A DNA stretch of 64,000 bases from Ecdyonurus torrentis (GCA_949318235.1 OX439136.1:13456390-13520389); one strand, 5' to 3'. Positions 13,005 through 26,746 are shown, numbered from the stretch's first letter. Program-made: numbers and translations. Notes: generated from the sequence alone by a model not told the origin.

Positions 13005-13300
13005 TGTGGGCTGGTATGTCTGAGTTGTGATAGTAGATGACTCAGTGAAAAAACAGTATTTCTTATCGAGTACAAGTTCGAGCAACGGCTGGGAGCGTAA
13101 GTGAAGTGTGAGAGCACAACACATTGCAAGAGGCGTGTGCATTCCATGAAGACGCTCAGACTTCGGAAAGTGCAAGATTGGTGTGATTGCACCTTCCAGC
13201 CTGCTTAGAGTTTTCACGGTTTCTCAAATGTAGAGCTTTGTATTTAAGTCTTAGCCATCCCAAGTGTGTAGGTTTTATTGGCACAAAAAAATAAAATAAT
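13005..13300 (+). mobile_element. tRNA-Ser-like SINE, copy 1 (divergent)
   Basis: The head reads GCTGGTATGTCTGAGTTG with a B-box-like AGTTCGAGC near 13075. It matches the head of the better copy at 61.7 kb with several changes. The shared body includes GTGAGAGCACAACACATTGC, a CATGAAGACGCTCAGA block and TGTATTTAAG...GTTTTATTG. It ends in an A-rich tail (AAAAAAATAAAATAATAATAAA) from 13284. Its A box is damaged, so it is likely inactive. Confidence 0.65.
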
Positions 13301-15594
13301 AATAAATTATTTTAATACTAATATATCTAATGTATTGATGTGTTAATATATTCAGATTAACATTTTAAATATAATTTGTGCACAACATATTAAATTATAC
13401 TACCGTAAAATTTATGAATATATAAAAATAATCCAGTAGTCTTAAAATTTTATGAAAAAGAAATAACAATAAAAGACCAAATGATTATATCATATTAAAA
13501 AAGTGATATTATTACAGCTGCTTATTCATTTATAAGAACATGTTAATTACAAATAAATAATAATATATTTTCTAATAGAACTGCTATAGCATACAAATTT
13601 TAACTGAGAAAAATTGATGGTCTATAATTTTTAGTCGTCATTTAAAAATTATAGAATATTAGATCTGTCTAAATAGAATGCAAACTTTTAAAAATATAAT
13701 TCACAGAGAAAACTATTTTGTATAAAATATTTTAACAGATGTACTATTTCTATGAATTATGCAATAACAAAAACACATTTATGTCAATTAAAAATTTATA
13801 CTCACTTTAGAGTAAATAATTTAAAACTTTATATAAAGGTCAACAGGAAATATATATAGTTGGACATATGAAAGCTTATATAGTAAGCTTTAATCCCAGA
13901 GCGAGGGTCGTTTATACATTAAATTATGTTCAAATATTTAAATGTTCTGAAAATAAAAATAAAATTTTTTTAATAATTTTATTTTAAAATTTTTGTATCC
14001 TGATTGGTATGCAACTAGTTTGTTATATATGTTCTACTGGTTGCATAGTCACTATACTTTGCAGGCGTATTATAACAAAATGGCGAAATTTCACAATTCA
14101 AAATAGGCTTTATTGTATAAAAAACACATTACATCAAATACATGTTTGGGTTTAAGTCATACGACTCTGTAACCAATTCAACCAAAGGGGAAAATACATA
14201 TGATACTATAATATAATTCTTATAACCTTTTTTTTTTTTAAACAATATATATAAAAGTATGAAAATATATATGTTTAACAAAATAAAAGGATGTTTTTTA
14301 ATGAGGAATAGCGTTTGTGTAGCGTATCTTTTTTATGTTATTATATCGCACAAATATGAAAAGAAAGTAGTAGAAGATGAAGAAAAATTGTATTATTATT
14401 TTATCTATTTAGATTATTTGAAGCAATGAAAGTCTTCATTTATTTTTTTCCCCGTAAATTTTCAAGTGGCAATAGTAATCACCAGTCCACTTAAAACAAT
14501 AACATTAATCATTAGTGACTATAGGATGTGCAAATATCAATTTTAAAAATTACATGTAAAAAAGTGAAATTATATTTTTTTTCTTAATGTTTATTATGGC
14601 CAAAATTTTGTATAATAGGACCTCCAGGTTCTTACCATGCCTTAATAAAGTACTGAGCTTTCTTATTGAATATTAAAAAAATAAAATGTTTTCATAAGAT
14701 TATATATATAAAAAAAAAGCAGACACGTTAAATAAAAGGAGGAATATTCTTATAAACCTACATTACCTGTTAAGCAATATATATAGAAAGAAAATTTAAT
14801 ATTATTAAATACTCTTTTAAAGTTACGAGAAACGAGCAAAGCACTTTGATCCTGAGTTACAAGTAAATTTGTTAAATAAAAAGAGCAACACCATATAGTA
14901 TAGCAATTGTAAACAAATAAAATAAAAAGTATAAGCTTTAGACTCAGGTACTAGAATAAGCTTTTAAAATGTCACATTTGCAGAACAATTTAAAACAAAT
15001 TTAATATTTCACAAAAAAAGTAAGCAGTCTGCCATTTTATTGAATATATAAAAAAAATTATTATTGTATTCTTTTTTTATTTCTATATTGTTTATATATT
15101 TTTTGTTATATTAGTTTTTTTTAGGTAAATTATTATTTTATACCAGCACTTAAATATTCCTTTATCCCAAATGCTATAAAAACATAACATTTTATTATTA
15201 TTATTATTATATCGTATATTGGATTCCAATAGCGGTAAAAAATTAATTTCTTTGCATTTCTATAAACAAAAAAATTTAAATTTGTTTCAGGTATCTATTT
15301 TTATCATTTTTGATACATAAAAATTTTACATAAAAATATTAATTTTAATTTTATTCATATTTTTTGTGTTACAATCGACTATTGCTTAAATATTTATACT
15401 TTGTAAGAAAAAAAAATATATTTTTTTATTTTTATAATATAAGTTATGGTATCAACGAATTATATTACAAAAAAAAAAATTAAAAAAAAAAATACCCTTT
15501 TTGGCTTGCTGTGTCAATTATTATATTACCATATTTGATTAGAACATTAATTTATTAGATATACTTTAAAGAGTAACATTATTTTCACCATTAT
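13301..15594. other. Long AT-rich non-coding stretch
   Basis: No gene recognised in 2.3 kb; frames close quickly. Small hairpins are present: TATGCAACTAGT at 14008 against ACTGGTTGCATA at 14056, and AAAGCTTA/TAAGCTTT near 13870-13891. A short ATTATTATTATTATT run lies near 15192. Confidence 0.5.
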
Positions 15595-15822
15595 ATAGGA
15601 CGTATGTGCATGACGTTAAAATGACACTACGCATTTTGACGCCATACTCGAGCAATGAATAACATTGCTGAGCATAAGACAAACTTGGTTTTTGGCAATT
15701 TTCTTTGGAAAATTAGTTTTATTGATTTATTTTCATACTTGATAACCTATTTCAACCTTTATTAATTAACAGCTTTAATGCCTCTTAAAATATTGTTATG
15801 CATTTTTAAAACTGGAGATTGC

Positions 15823-15830
<8 letters not shown>
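15595..15830 (+). repeat. Dispersed repeat R1, copy 1
   Basis: About 235 bp are shared with 49270-49525, including GACGCCATACTCGAGC, AATAACATTGCTGAGCATA, GGCAATTTTCTTTG and a later TTTTTAAACTGG block. A small stem AGCAATG/CATTGCT lies at about 15651-15669. The class is unknown: no target duplication, terminal repeat or Pol III boxes were found. The copy runs directly into a TTGA array. Confidence 0.55.

Positions 15831-15897
<67 letters not shown>
15822..15897. repeat. (TTGA)n microsatellite
   Basis: About 19 perfect units, directly followed by a (TTTA)n array. The junction reads GATTTATTTATTAATTAATTTA, consistent with one array seeding the other. Confidence 0.95.
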
Positions 15898-16033
<136 letters not shown>

Positions 16034-16221
16034 TACAGTTCTCACAGATGGCAGATGGTATCAACTTTTATTTGAATGCAGTCACCCTATTACACTAAAT
16101 TTATCTCGTCATTTTCAGCATCATATCTGAAAATAGATGCTTTAATAACAAGCTATTTACATAGTTACCATGAATAAATTTAGTTGTTTTTTTTAAATAA
16201 TCTTTAATGCTATAATATCTT

Positions 16222-16259
16222 AAAGAGTCACTATTAAAGAGTCACTATTAAAGAGTCAC
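16222..16259. repeat. 14-bp tandem repeat, 2.7 copies
   Basis: The unit AAAGAGTCACTATT is repeated exactly at 16222 and 16236, with a partial third at 16250. Confidence 0.9.
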
Positions 16260-16693
16260 AGAACGTTGATATTAAAAAATATTTCATATGAACCATTTTG
16301 TTAAAAGAAACATCAGTCGAATTTGTTAATCAATTCTATCAGTGGTCATCCTGATAAATTATGTAAGAAAGAAACACACATACTTATTTTGAAATTTTGG
16401 ACGAGTATCTAACAAGTATAAAATTATATAGAAAACCAGGAAACGGTATGAATATAAAAAAATGTGTTGCCTTGAAATGTTGTATATAATTTTATTAAAA
16501 CACGCTACAAAAGATACCCCTGTGTGATTAGATTATAATCTTGTTTTACATTTTTGCAAAATAAAACGCAACTCTTGAATTTATTAAAGTTTCATATTAT
16601 ATTTTTATTTTTGTATAATGCTATAAAATAGCTAATGAATAGATAATAAAATTATTTTAAAATTATTTTTTAAGTAAATCTTTTTTAAAATAC
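16260..16693. other. AT-rich non-coding stretch
   Basis: No recognised gene or repeat. Confidence 0.5.
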
Positions 16694-16913
16694 GAATGGA
16701 GGTTATCGGTTTAGCGCGCGGGGTGCTGCGGGGAAAGCTAGGGGTCCCCTAATTTAACATTACGCTTATGGAGAAAAACACGTTTTTTGCGATTTTTGAG
16801 AAAACGACTCCACCGATTTTGGAGAAATTTAAATGAGAAATACTAGACATACTTTTACGTGTTTTAAGCCATAGAAAATTTTTAACAATTTTTTAAACCG
16901 ATAACCTCCATTC
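16694..16913 (+). mobile_element. MITE family G1, copy 1 (GAATGGAGGTTATCGGTTTA termini)
   Basis: The 20-bp termini GAATGGAGGTTATCGGTTTA are perfect inverted repeats. The left half is unusually GC-rich (GCGCGCGGGGTGCTGCGGGG), followed by TACGCTTATGGAG. The right half includes CGACTCCACCGATTTTGGAG. A second diverged copy lies inverted at 23986-24193. I see no clear target duplication, so the superfamily is undetermined. Confidence 0.7.
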
Positions 16914-16969
16914 TCAATGAGTTCTATGTTATGTTCTCCCTAAAAACTTCTTTTGTTATTCCTGAACTT

Positions 16970-17044
16970 CTTTCATTTCATTACTTTTTCTTTCTTTGTT
17001 TTCCGTCTTTTTCTTCCGTCTTTTTTTTCCGTCCTTTTTTCCGT

Positions 17045-17073
<29 letters not shown>
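16970..17073. repeat. Polypyrimidine tract with a CCGTC minisatellite
   Basis: A T/C-only run holds four TTCCGTC words spaced about 13 bp and ends in about 28 T. It looks like slippage of a small repeat unit. Confidence 0.8.
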
Positions 17074-17076
<3 letters not shown>

Positions 17077-18420
17077 CAGAAGGGGTTATTGTTAAAATGT
17101 GTTCGAAAAAAATTAGACAACTCCTAAAAAATTATTTGAAAAACTTTTATTAAAACACTGATGGTTTTCTGCACTTATCATAAAAATAATAATTAACATC
17201 TGGTCGAAATCAGGCCCATCTGATAAACAGTTTTTAATAGCCTAATGAAAAATAAAATTAATACAAAAAATAATAATAATAATTTTTTTTTTCTTTCTGC
17301 TCTTGTGTAAATTAATATGTAATTTTTTAAAACTACTTTGTAAATCACTGAGGACCATTAAATGATTCATAGCACAAATACTAATGATAACACGTTGAAT
17401 ACTCATTATATATGACAAGTGATACTTTAAAAATATAAATAATAAATTTTTAATTTAGAAACTAATTAAGTTCGTATTTCAATCAAACATTTGAAAATAT
17501 ACAGATGAGTGAACAAATAAATATTTAGTGCTTGAATTATAATCATGGCAGTCTAGGGTAAAAAAATAATAAATATTTTTATTATGAAATATATTTTTTT
17601 TCAGTTACTGTAATATATAATATTAAAAATAATAATAACAGCTCATGAAGTAATAATAAATCAATTTTATTGAAAACTTCTGTATTTGTTTTGTAGCTTT
17701 TGTATAACAAAATGCTTATCATTATTATTTATGTATTGTAACATGAATACAAAACAAATAATAAAATATCAACTCCAGTTTCATAATAATAATAATACAA
17801 AATTCATATTATGTTTATTAACGTTTATGTATATAAAATAAGGAATCTACATACAGTTTAGTATATTATACTTACTATGTTGTTGATTATTGATTAATGA
17901 ATGTATATTACATTTACTGAATGTGGATATGTTTTCATGTTTATTTTAGTGTTTATGAGAAGTACACATGACAATGTATAATTAAATAAAACAATAATAA
18001 AAACAGGAAACTCTATTATAAGCTAAACTGCAGTTTTTTTATTGTTTTTTTACAATTGGGATTTAATGATAAAACATGTATAAAAATATATATAGTAAAG
18101 TTTTTAATGGTAGTTACCAGTTGGTGGCGTACAGTGTGTGTAATTACATTCAAATCTATATGAGGAAAAAGCAAAAAACTCCTAATTTCTTATCCTATAA
18201 TATGTATTTAAGAAGAAATACTCTGACTATTGATGAATATTTTTTTTTATTATTTTTTTTTTTTAAAGTCCGAGTACCATGGTGAGTTTGTACCTTTTTT
18301 GGTCTATAATAAAAACAATTTATTGTTATTATCTTTTACCATTGCAGCAGCATTCCTTAAATGATTTTTGAGAAAACTACTGCAATTAAAAAGAAGAAAT
18401 TTAAATGACACATAAACTTA
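17074..18420. other. AT-rich non-coding stretch
   Basis: No gene recognised. Many ATAATAATA-type short runs lie at 17270, 17630 and 17790. Confidence 0.5.
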
Positions 18421-18621
18421 TACACTCGGCAGAAAATGCCACTTTCTTTAGTCATCTCAAGTGTTTGCAGCGTTACCAAATGTATACTTGCACATCTATA
18501 TTTATTTACTATGGAGCTGCCCGATTTGTCAACGCTGCTGTCTTTTGAAATGACAGTTTGACCATTTTCTGTAAAAAGCGGCATTATCTCCAATCTTAAA
18601 TATATGGCCGAGCCGAGTGTA
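18421..18621. mobile_element. TA-flanked imperfect palindromic MITE (CACTCGGC termini)
   Basis: The ends TACACTCGGC and GCCGAGTGTA are inverted. The arms keep further homology: TGCCACTTTC against TGCCGCTTTT (complement), and GCAGCGTTACCAAAT against GCAGCGTTGACAAAT. If the outer TA is the target duplication, a Tc1/mariner-type origin fits. The 105-codon minus-strand frame over this region (18357-18674) spans the element's ends and is not a gene. Confidence 0.55.
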
Positions 18622-20313
18622 CATATTTCTAGTTTTTGAAAAGAAAAAAAATTCGACAATATTTGTTCTTCCATTTTTAATGATATACATGTTATGTATA
18701 ATAGCTTTTAAATTTAATAATTTCCCTCGTTATGTGATGCTCTCACAGGCTCGATCGATTCTTATAAATGATACATTATTAATACACTGTATTATTAAAT
18801 TGTTTAAGGTAGAAACATACCATGGATACCTGATGCATGCACCAGTGACCCTTTAATAGCTCTGTATTGTTCTGACGTCATTATCTTTTTTTTTTTTTTT
18901 TTTTTTTTTTTCTTTTTTTCTTTTTTTCTTTTTTTTTTTTTTCCTCTTTTTTTGAACTTGCTGAACAAGCTTTTCAATAATAAAAAAAAAGTAATGATAT
19001 AAGCCTTTGAACTTTGGAGTTGTAAAAAAATATCTCATCAAAACTTTTAAGTTTTTAAAACGAGTAAAATCATTCTAAAAAGGAACAATACATGTGATAA
19101 TTTTATTATTTCTGAAAGAACAATATATGTAAGAGTATTTTTCATTTTCTTGAACAAATTGTAAAATTATATTTTTATTTTTTTCAAATCTATACTCACG
19201 GCAAAAGAAAAATATATAGCTAAAATTTCAACATATTATGTTCATTTAAGTTTAAAAAATATAACAATAGTTATAACAAAAATGATATTTTAATTACAAG
19301 TATACTTTAATAACATTTTAAATGTTTTATTGTTTTTTAGTACTATTTCAAATTAGTTAGAATGTTAACTGTTAAAAATATATTACTAACTGGCAAATTT
19401 ACACTAAAAATCAAATTTCTGAATGAAAATGGTTGAAATTGATAAACTGCGGAGATTATGCTTGATTGTGATTACTGCTGACCTTTAACTATTTGTGGTT
19501 TTCACTGTACACCTACCTACATACATGTTGATAAGACTACACGTTTTAATGGGGCATTGGTGAAGGTGTGGCACGCAAAAACAATATGTAATAAAAAAAA
19601 ATCTGATTTATTGCTAACAGTAATAGTTTAGAATAAATATTAAATAACTTCAAATATGCAAAAAAAAAAAAAAAAAAAAAAAAAACAACAGTTATATATA
19701 TTTCATACTAGCATTAAAACATTTTATTCCTATAATCCCCCCCACGTTCTATTCAATCATTTATGTTGCTTCCTCATATAATATAATCGTAAATTAAGAA
19801 ATTTTGATCAACACAATTAGTTGTTTCCATTAACTTTTAAATTACATAAAAAATAGAGTGATTTTTTAAAATTTTATAAATAAAAGATTTCTACCTTCAA
19901 TTAAATATGAAGTTGTCAAACATATGGCAGAAAATAATCATTATACGCTATACACACAATAATGATATAACTCTAATTACTCTTCTTGTATAAAAGAATA
20001 AGTTATATATTATATACACAAAGAAACATTGGTTTGTTTATTATGGAGTAGTTTTCTATATACATTTAAATAAAATATACAAAAGCTAAACGCTGTCATA
20101 TGACATGTTTTAGTATGATATAGAAACAAAGCGTGACATTTGTAGAGAAGGAAGGGGGAAAAGTAAATAATATTTAGTCAGCCTGTTCTGACGTATCTCA
20201 AAACAAAGAAAGAGATGTCTATGATGCGTAGTTTATACATAATATTACTTCTTTGTGTATTAGCATTTTGTTATTGTTATGCAAGTTTATAATATTTAAT
20301 TGCGATTTCAATT
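18622..20313. other. AT-rich non-coding stretch with poly(T) and poly(A) tracts
   Basis: It holds a T/C tract at 18886-18953 and poly(A) at 19660-19685. A lone TGACGTCA occurs at 18873-18880 outside any recognised element. No gene was found. Confidence 0.5.
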
Positions 20314-20618
20314 TTAAAGCCATAGACCACATAAAATAACATGTGCTTTTTAATGAATAAACACGAAATGGTATGTTCAAAACTGATGACAATTTTTACC
20401 AGAGCGTGAATATACTGTAAAGTATGCAATTTGCGTGAAAATTAATGTTTATGACGTCAGAAACATGCAAAAATTAGTATAAAAATGTTGAATATTCTGA
20501 TCACTGCTACAGGGCTACTGTTGAGTTTTGAGACAAACTAATCTTATTTATGTTAATCCTATCAAGTGTTTTGTGATATAAATGCTTATATATGTTTTTC
20601 TCTGGTCTATTCCTTTAA
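20314..20618 (+). mobile_element. TTAA-flanked MITE, family M1, copy C (internally shorter)
   Basis: TTAA at 20314-20317 and 20615-20618. It has the family ends AAAGCCATAGACCACATAAA and CTGGTCTATTCCTTTAA, with TGACGTCA at 20452-20459. It lacks about 35 bp present in other copies, including the GTAGCCCCACGAGAG block. Confidence 0.85.
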
Positions 20619-20936
20619 GAGAATGTGGATCAATTATTTTATCACTTGCAATTAACGAACTACTTTAAATCAATTTTAACATTCTTATATATTTCTTATG
20701 GAAAATTTGTTATCATACATACGTTATAAACAATTAAAATATGTTCATTGAATGCAATTGGTCCATTATTTAGCTTGTTAAAATTATTTTTTCACTCTTT
20801 TTTTCTTAAAAAAAAGCAACTAAAAACACCTAAAAATTCAGTCTCTCCTTGTAATTATAATAGATAATTAATTAAAGGAATGGTAGTTACATTATACCAG
20901 TCATAATTGTACTAGTTATCATATCAGTATACTTAC
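20619..20936. other. AT-rich non-coding stretch
   Basis: No recognised feature, except that it ends with ACTTAC, the complement of a consensus splice donor for the next entry. Confidence 0.45.
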
Positions 20937-21048
20937 CGCAAATTTATCGGCATTGCTGTTGTTTTTTATAACACGTATAGACGTACCATTCATTTCAGAG
21001 TTTTGAAAAGTTTTACACAAAAATGATTGCTCAATCACCTCTTTTGTG
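20937..21048 (-). other. Candidate internal exon (unproven)
   Basis: Read on the minus strand, TGTGTTTTTTAG precedes an open 112-nt segment that ends in GCG directly before GTAAGTATAC, a consensus donor. The 37-codon frame includes TKEVIEQSFLCKTF and MNGTSIRVIKNN. No domain is recognised and no partner exon could be joined. An open segment of this length is common by chance; the paired strong splice signals are the only extra support. Confidence 0.25.
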
Positions 21049-21237
21049 CTAAAAAACACACTATAATGAAAGTTATTTTGAAAATCATACAATAACTATA
21101 GTACAATAATTACTATACAATAATGTGCAAGTAATAGAATTTCAATATTAGATGTGTCCGAATTTTGAAAACCTTAAAGATCGGTACCTAATTTGTTTAT
21201 TTTTTCTAAAAAAAAAAAAAAAAAAAATTAATTTTAG

Positions 21238-21356
21238 GTTATTTAGCATCCACAGAACTTGTTAAATTACACGGTAATGCTGTCAAGAAAACCTATAGAT
21301 TAACTCAAATACCTCAAAGTTATATACGAGGCCGTGTCATCATACGAAACTTTTAA
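21238..21356 (+). other. Candidate terminal exon (unproven)
   Basis: After poly(A) and TTAATTTTAG, a frame of 39 codons runs to a TAA at 21354-21356. It contains YLASTELVKLHGN and YIRGRVIIRNF. The composition is less AT-biased than its surroundings. No family is recognised, and the minus strand is partly open too, so chance remains likely. Confidence 0.15.
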
Positions 21357-21572
21357 ACTAGGGTGTTTGAAATGTTAGACCCATCCCATGAGGCTTAATA
21401 TTTATTTCAACAATTTTTCTCTTTCTTATATCACACAGAAATATTTTCAGTGGTATAAATGACATAGTAAGCTTTAAAATGACAATAAAATTGATGATAA
21501 TGGACATAAATGTAGAGATTTTAGACCTCTAATCTCTCCCCTCAACATTTCCAACAGTATTGTTTTTTCACT

Positions 21573-21615
<43 letters not shown>

Positions 21616-22313
21616 TCTTAAACATGCAGTGTGTGTTCTGTGCTACAAAATCGATCTGCTTTTGTTATGTCCTTGAAAAAAAAATCTTATAGTTAAAAAC
21701 ATAACAGAAAATAAAAAAGTTGTTATTCTTTATCCATTTAGAATTTTAATTAACTAGTGCCTAACTTTATTTATTTTATTAATAAAATATAACAGTTAAA
21801 AAAAATTATAGTTCATTATACGTAACCGCAAAATATTTTAGCACGCAACACATAACACAAGAAAATAAAAAACTTACATATATTTTGATTTAATTTTAAA
21901 TTCAGAAAATTAATGTTTAGAAATTTCATAATGCTTTGTTTATACGTCAAAGTACGTGTGTATTTTCTTGGAATATTAAATCTTGTAGAGATTAGTGTAG
22001 ATGCAAATGTGATGAGTACTAGTGATTCATATAAGTCTACCCACTTTAGTATTAGACAGTACCCATGCAATTAGTAGTAAGTAAACATTTTAATGCCTAA
22101 CCTAAATTTTGAATAATATATTAAAGTAAAGCTTCTCTCTATGCATTAGAATTTGATGTGTATAAACGTAAGTGTTTATAGTAGAGACAATGTACTGTAT
22201 ACGAAATGTTTATAGTGAGTTCCAGTTCAGTTTTAAAATACTATAGACTCTACTACTTTGTATTCTAAAGTGTGCTAATAATGTTGCATAAAATATCTAT
22301 AATGTTATTTAAT
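21357..22313. other. AT-rich non-coding stretch with a 39-nt poly(A)
   Basis: Poly(A) at about 21574-21613. The 84-codon minus-strand frame at 21816-22070 has no recognisable domain or splice context, and I do not call it. Confidence 0.5.
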
Positions 22314-22463
22314 TGATTAATAAAGGAACTACTGTTTTGAAGCCGACTTAAATCGCTTACATCCGCTTCCGTTTTGACGTATTGCACATGCGTAGTAAGT
22401 GCAAACGGATGTTAGCGAAATTGCTTATAGTCGGCTTTAAAACAGTTGTTCCTTTATTAGTCA
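22314..22463. mobile_element. Palindromic MITE family T1, short copy (150 bp)
   Basis: The inverted ends TGA[CT]TAATAAAGGAAC are followed by matching arms with CATCCGCTTCCGTTT on the left and CAAACGGATGTTAG on the right. The longer copy at 30926-31276 has the same ends and the same subterminal CATCCGCTTCCGTTT. The target duplication is not resolved. Confidence 0.75.
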
Positions 22464-23696
22464 ATTATTAATTATAAGAAAGAATATTTTAACGTTCCTA
22501 TCATCATATTCAAAATCCGGAGAATTTTTTTTTCTGGATTACGGATTAGATAGAATATATGAATCTTGAATTTTGTGAACATAAATTTATGAAATATTTA
22601 GTGGAAAAAAAAATAAAATTAATGGTTGCTACCGTAGAAGCACGCTAGCCTATCAGCAGTCACGCTGATAAGTCACGTTGAAAAAATCACGCTTCCAATA
22701 CAATTTCTTGTTCTTTTTGAGCATTACATAACCACCATCACAGCGTTTCATTATACAGTACTTTACACCAACACTAGAGAATTTTGTTTGATTGAACTTA
22801 TACTGAACTTAAGCATACTTATATAATAATAATAAATAATAATAATAATAAAAAAAAAAAACTAAAAACGGTGAGAAACAATTTCATGTCTGAAAAGATT
22901 GATTGCATTTTATATAATAAATAATATTAATAAATATAAATATGCATATAATTATACAGAAACTGTATATAGGAAAGGCCTGTCAGCAAATAAAATGAAG
23001 TTTTTGCAGAAACGCTATTTTATTTATATTTAACAGAATTTATTATTTTAGTAAAACTTTTAACATTAATATTTAATGCTTTTTTTTTTCTTGTCATTTT
23101 TAATTAATAAAAAAACGTTGAAAAAAAAAAACACGTTGAAAAAAGGAAAAATAATAAAATAAGTGTGAAATGAGATTAAACTCTTGTTCAGATTGACATT
23201 TAGGATAATATTAAATATTATTGATTTTCTGGCATCGTCAAGTAAAGTAGACTGGAGATTTATATTATTATTATTTTTTTGTTCGTGAATGTTATTTTAT
23301 TATAAAAAAAAAAAATTATCCATTGAAATGTCAATAAAATTTTAGCACAATAACCTCTCATTTTTATTTAATTTCAATATATCCCAGAGGTAGATGATTT
23401 TTTTTATTAATATTAAAATGTAATTTAAAATATATTGTTTGACCTTTAATTGAATCTGTTGAGTTCAACGTTTTGGCTTGTTTGTTTTTTTGTCTGATAT
23501 ATAAATATTAAATATTAAATAAACTTTTTATTTTTATGCGTCGTATTTTAAAGAGTTTTTAATTATTGTAAGTTTGGACTATATAATGAAATAATATTTT
23601 TAAAAAATTATTGTAACAGATGAAATCACATTAACTCTTGTAAGTTAATATTAAAAATTATTACTTCAAAAATTTATTTTAATAATAAATAACTTT
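22464..23696. other. AT-rich non-coding stretch
   Basis: No gene recognised. It contains GCACGCTAGCCTATCAGCAG and TCACGCTGATAAGTCACG with short CACGCTGATA words near 22660, and AAACACGTTGAAAAA twice near 23120. Confidence 0.5.
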
Positions 23697-23738
23697 CGTG
23701 TGTGTGTGTGTGTGTGTGTGTGTTTTGTGTGTGTGCTC
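23697..23738. repeat. (GT)n microsatellite
   Basis: A GT run interrupted once by TTTT. It is the only sizeable GT tract on this strand. Confidence 0.9.
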
Positions 23739-23985
23739 GTTTTTCTTCACAGAAGGAATAAGTTACGTAATTATGCTAAATTTATGTCATTACTGCTTAA
23801 ATAATGCTAAATTGGAATAACATAAATAATTATGTGGTGAATAATAATATTTATACTAACAATAAGTACCAAATTTACTATGAAATATAGCATAAATATG
23901 TTGTATTAAACAAGTTGTGCTGAAATTGAGCTAGCATAATGATTTCGTATTTTTTTTTTAATAAATGTGTACTTTTATTATTAAT
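23739..23985. other. AT-rich stretch rich in ATGCTA/AGCATA words
   Basis: Words such as TTATGCTAAATTTATG and ATAGCATAAATATG recur, as in 53.95-55.6 kb. Confidence 0.35.
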
Positions 23986-24193
23986 TAGAGGTTAATATAT
24001 CGATTTAAAAAAATTCTTTAAAAATTAATTTCTATCGCTTAAAGCAAGTAAAAGTATTATTTCCTATTTGAATTTCTCTTAAATCAGTGGAGTAGTTTTC
24101 TCAAAAAACACACACAAAAAAAAAATTGTTTTTCCCCATAAGCGTTTAGCCTTTCGCGTGTCTCCCCGCGCGCTAAACCAATAAGCTCCATTG
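23986..24193 (-). mobile_element. MITE family G1, copy 2 (diverged)
   Basis: Read on the minus strand it begins AATGGAGCTTATTGGTTTAG, continues with GCGCGCGGGG, then ACGCTTATGGGGAAAAACA and GAGAAAACTACTCCACTGAT. It closes with ATCGATATATTAACCTC. Each block matches copy 1 at 16694-16913 in the same order. Confidence 0.7.
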
Positions 24194-25749
<1,556 letters not shown>

Positions 25750-26101
25750 GAGGTAGGTAAGGACGAATAATTCCTATAGTAAATTGACTTACAATGATCT
25801 GTGGCTTACCAAACCACAGGTTCTACCCTTAATACCACACTCCTATGGGCTCCTTATACCAGACCTGTGCAGCTCGGACCATCAAATCTTAAGACGGCAG
25901 CACTCGCCACTTTGGACGAGAGGTGATAAAACTGACTGGCCAACCTACGTATTGCAGCGGCAACGTACATCCATTGAAACACACTGAAACTTTACCGTTC
26001 TAACCACCGCTCTTACAAGCTGGCCTTTCAAGCTGGCCTTGGTATCGAACGCCGAACCTCCAGCATGCCAAACGAGCACGCTAACCACTACACCACACAG
26101 A
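25750..26101 (-). mobile_element. tRNA-derived SINE, second type
   Basis: On the minus strand the element starts near 26101. The A box TGGTGTAGTGG (26085-26095) fits TRGYNNARYNG, and the B box GTTCGATACC (26041-26050) lies about 45 nt downstream, the spacing of a Pol III tRNA promoter. The tRNA-like part reads GTGTAGTGGTTAGCGTGCTC. The body is GC-richer than its surroundings and includes AAGCTGGCC twice and GAGTGCTGCCGTCTTAAGAT. It is a different family from the tRNA-Ser-like SINE. The 3' boundary is not defined. The 67-codon plus-strand frame at 25784-25987 lies inside this body and is not a gene. Confidence 0.65.
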
Positions 26102-26264
26102 AAGTTTATTATTTAAGAATACTTTTATTGAAAATTTTTTCTATGCAAATTTGAAAGTTGTAATTCGTTAATTCAAAAATGGATTATTTGCACTCGCCCA
26201 CAGTATATATAAGTATTGGAAGATATTTATTGCCTCTAACAGAAAGAAAAAAATATCTTCTGAC

Positions 26265-26266
<2 letters not shown>

Positions 26267-26305
<39 letters not shown>
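26267..26305. repeat. (GA)n microsatellite
   Basis: About 19 perfect units. Confidence 0.95.
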
Positions 26306-26308
<3 letters not shown>

Positions 26309-26715
26309 AATTACCTTTTAGAATTGGTAGCATAGAAACTAAAATTAAAATACGTTTACGGCGTACAAAACGCTTCCGTATTCCTTGCATTGCACTTTTT
26401 TCCTGTTTTTAAAAAAAAAAAAAACATAATGTAATTATAACTTTAAGAAATTTGATTCTGAAATATAAATACTGTTAAAATTTGCATGAAAAAACTATAT
26501 AATTAAAAAGCAAAAAATAATATTTTAGCTGTATGTTTTATTTAAAAAATGAAACAAATATTTATTACTATGTAAATCTTAAATAAAAAAATTAATGAAA
26601 TCAGTATTTTCATATTTTCAAAAGGTGAGCACAAAATGAAAATATGCATAAAAAATATATCAAAAGCATCCACATGTCCTAAACATTGTTTATGAAAAGA
26701 AGAAGAAGAAGAAGG

Positions 26716-26746
<31 letters not shown>

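Noticed and set aside
18241..18285. 13-nt microexon (TCCGAGTACCATG) between a T-rich acceptor and GTGAGT
   Set aside because: The splice words are good, but so short a segment between T runs is expected by chance and has no partner exons.
18357..18674. 105-codon minus-strand frame
   Set aside because: It spans both ends of a palindromic MITE, so the frame is an accident of the element.
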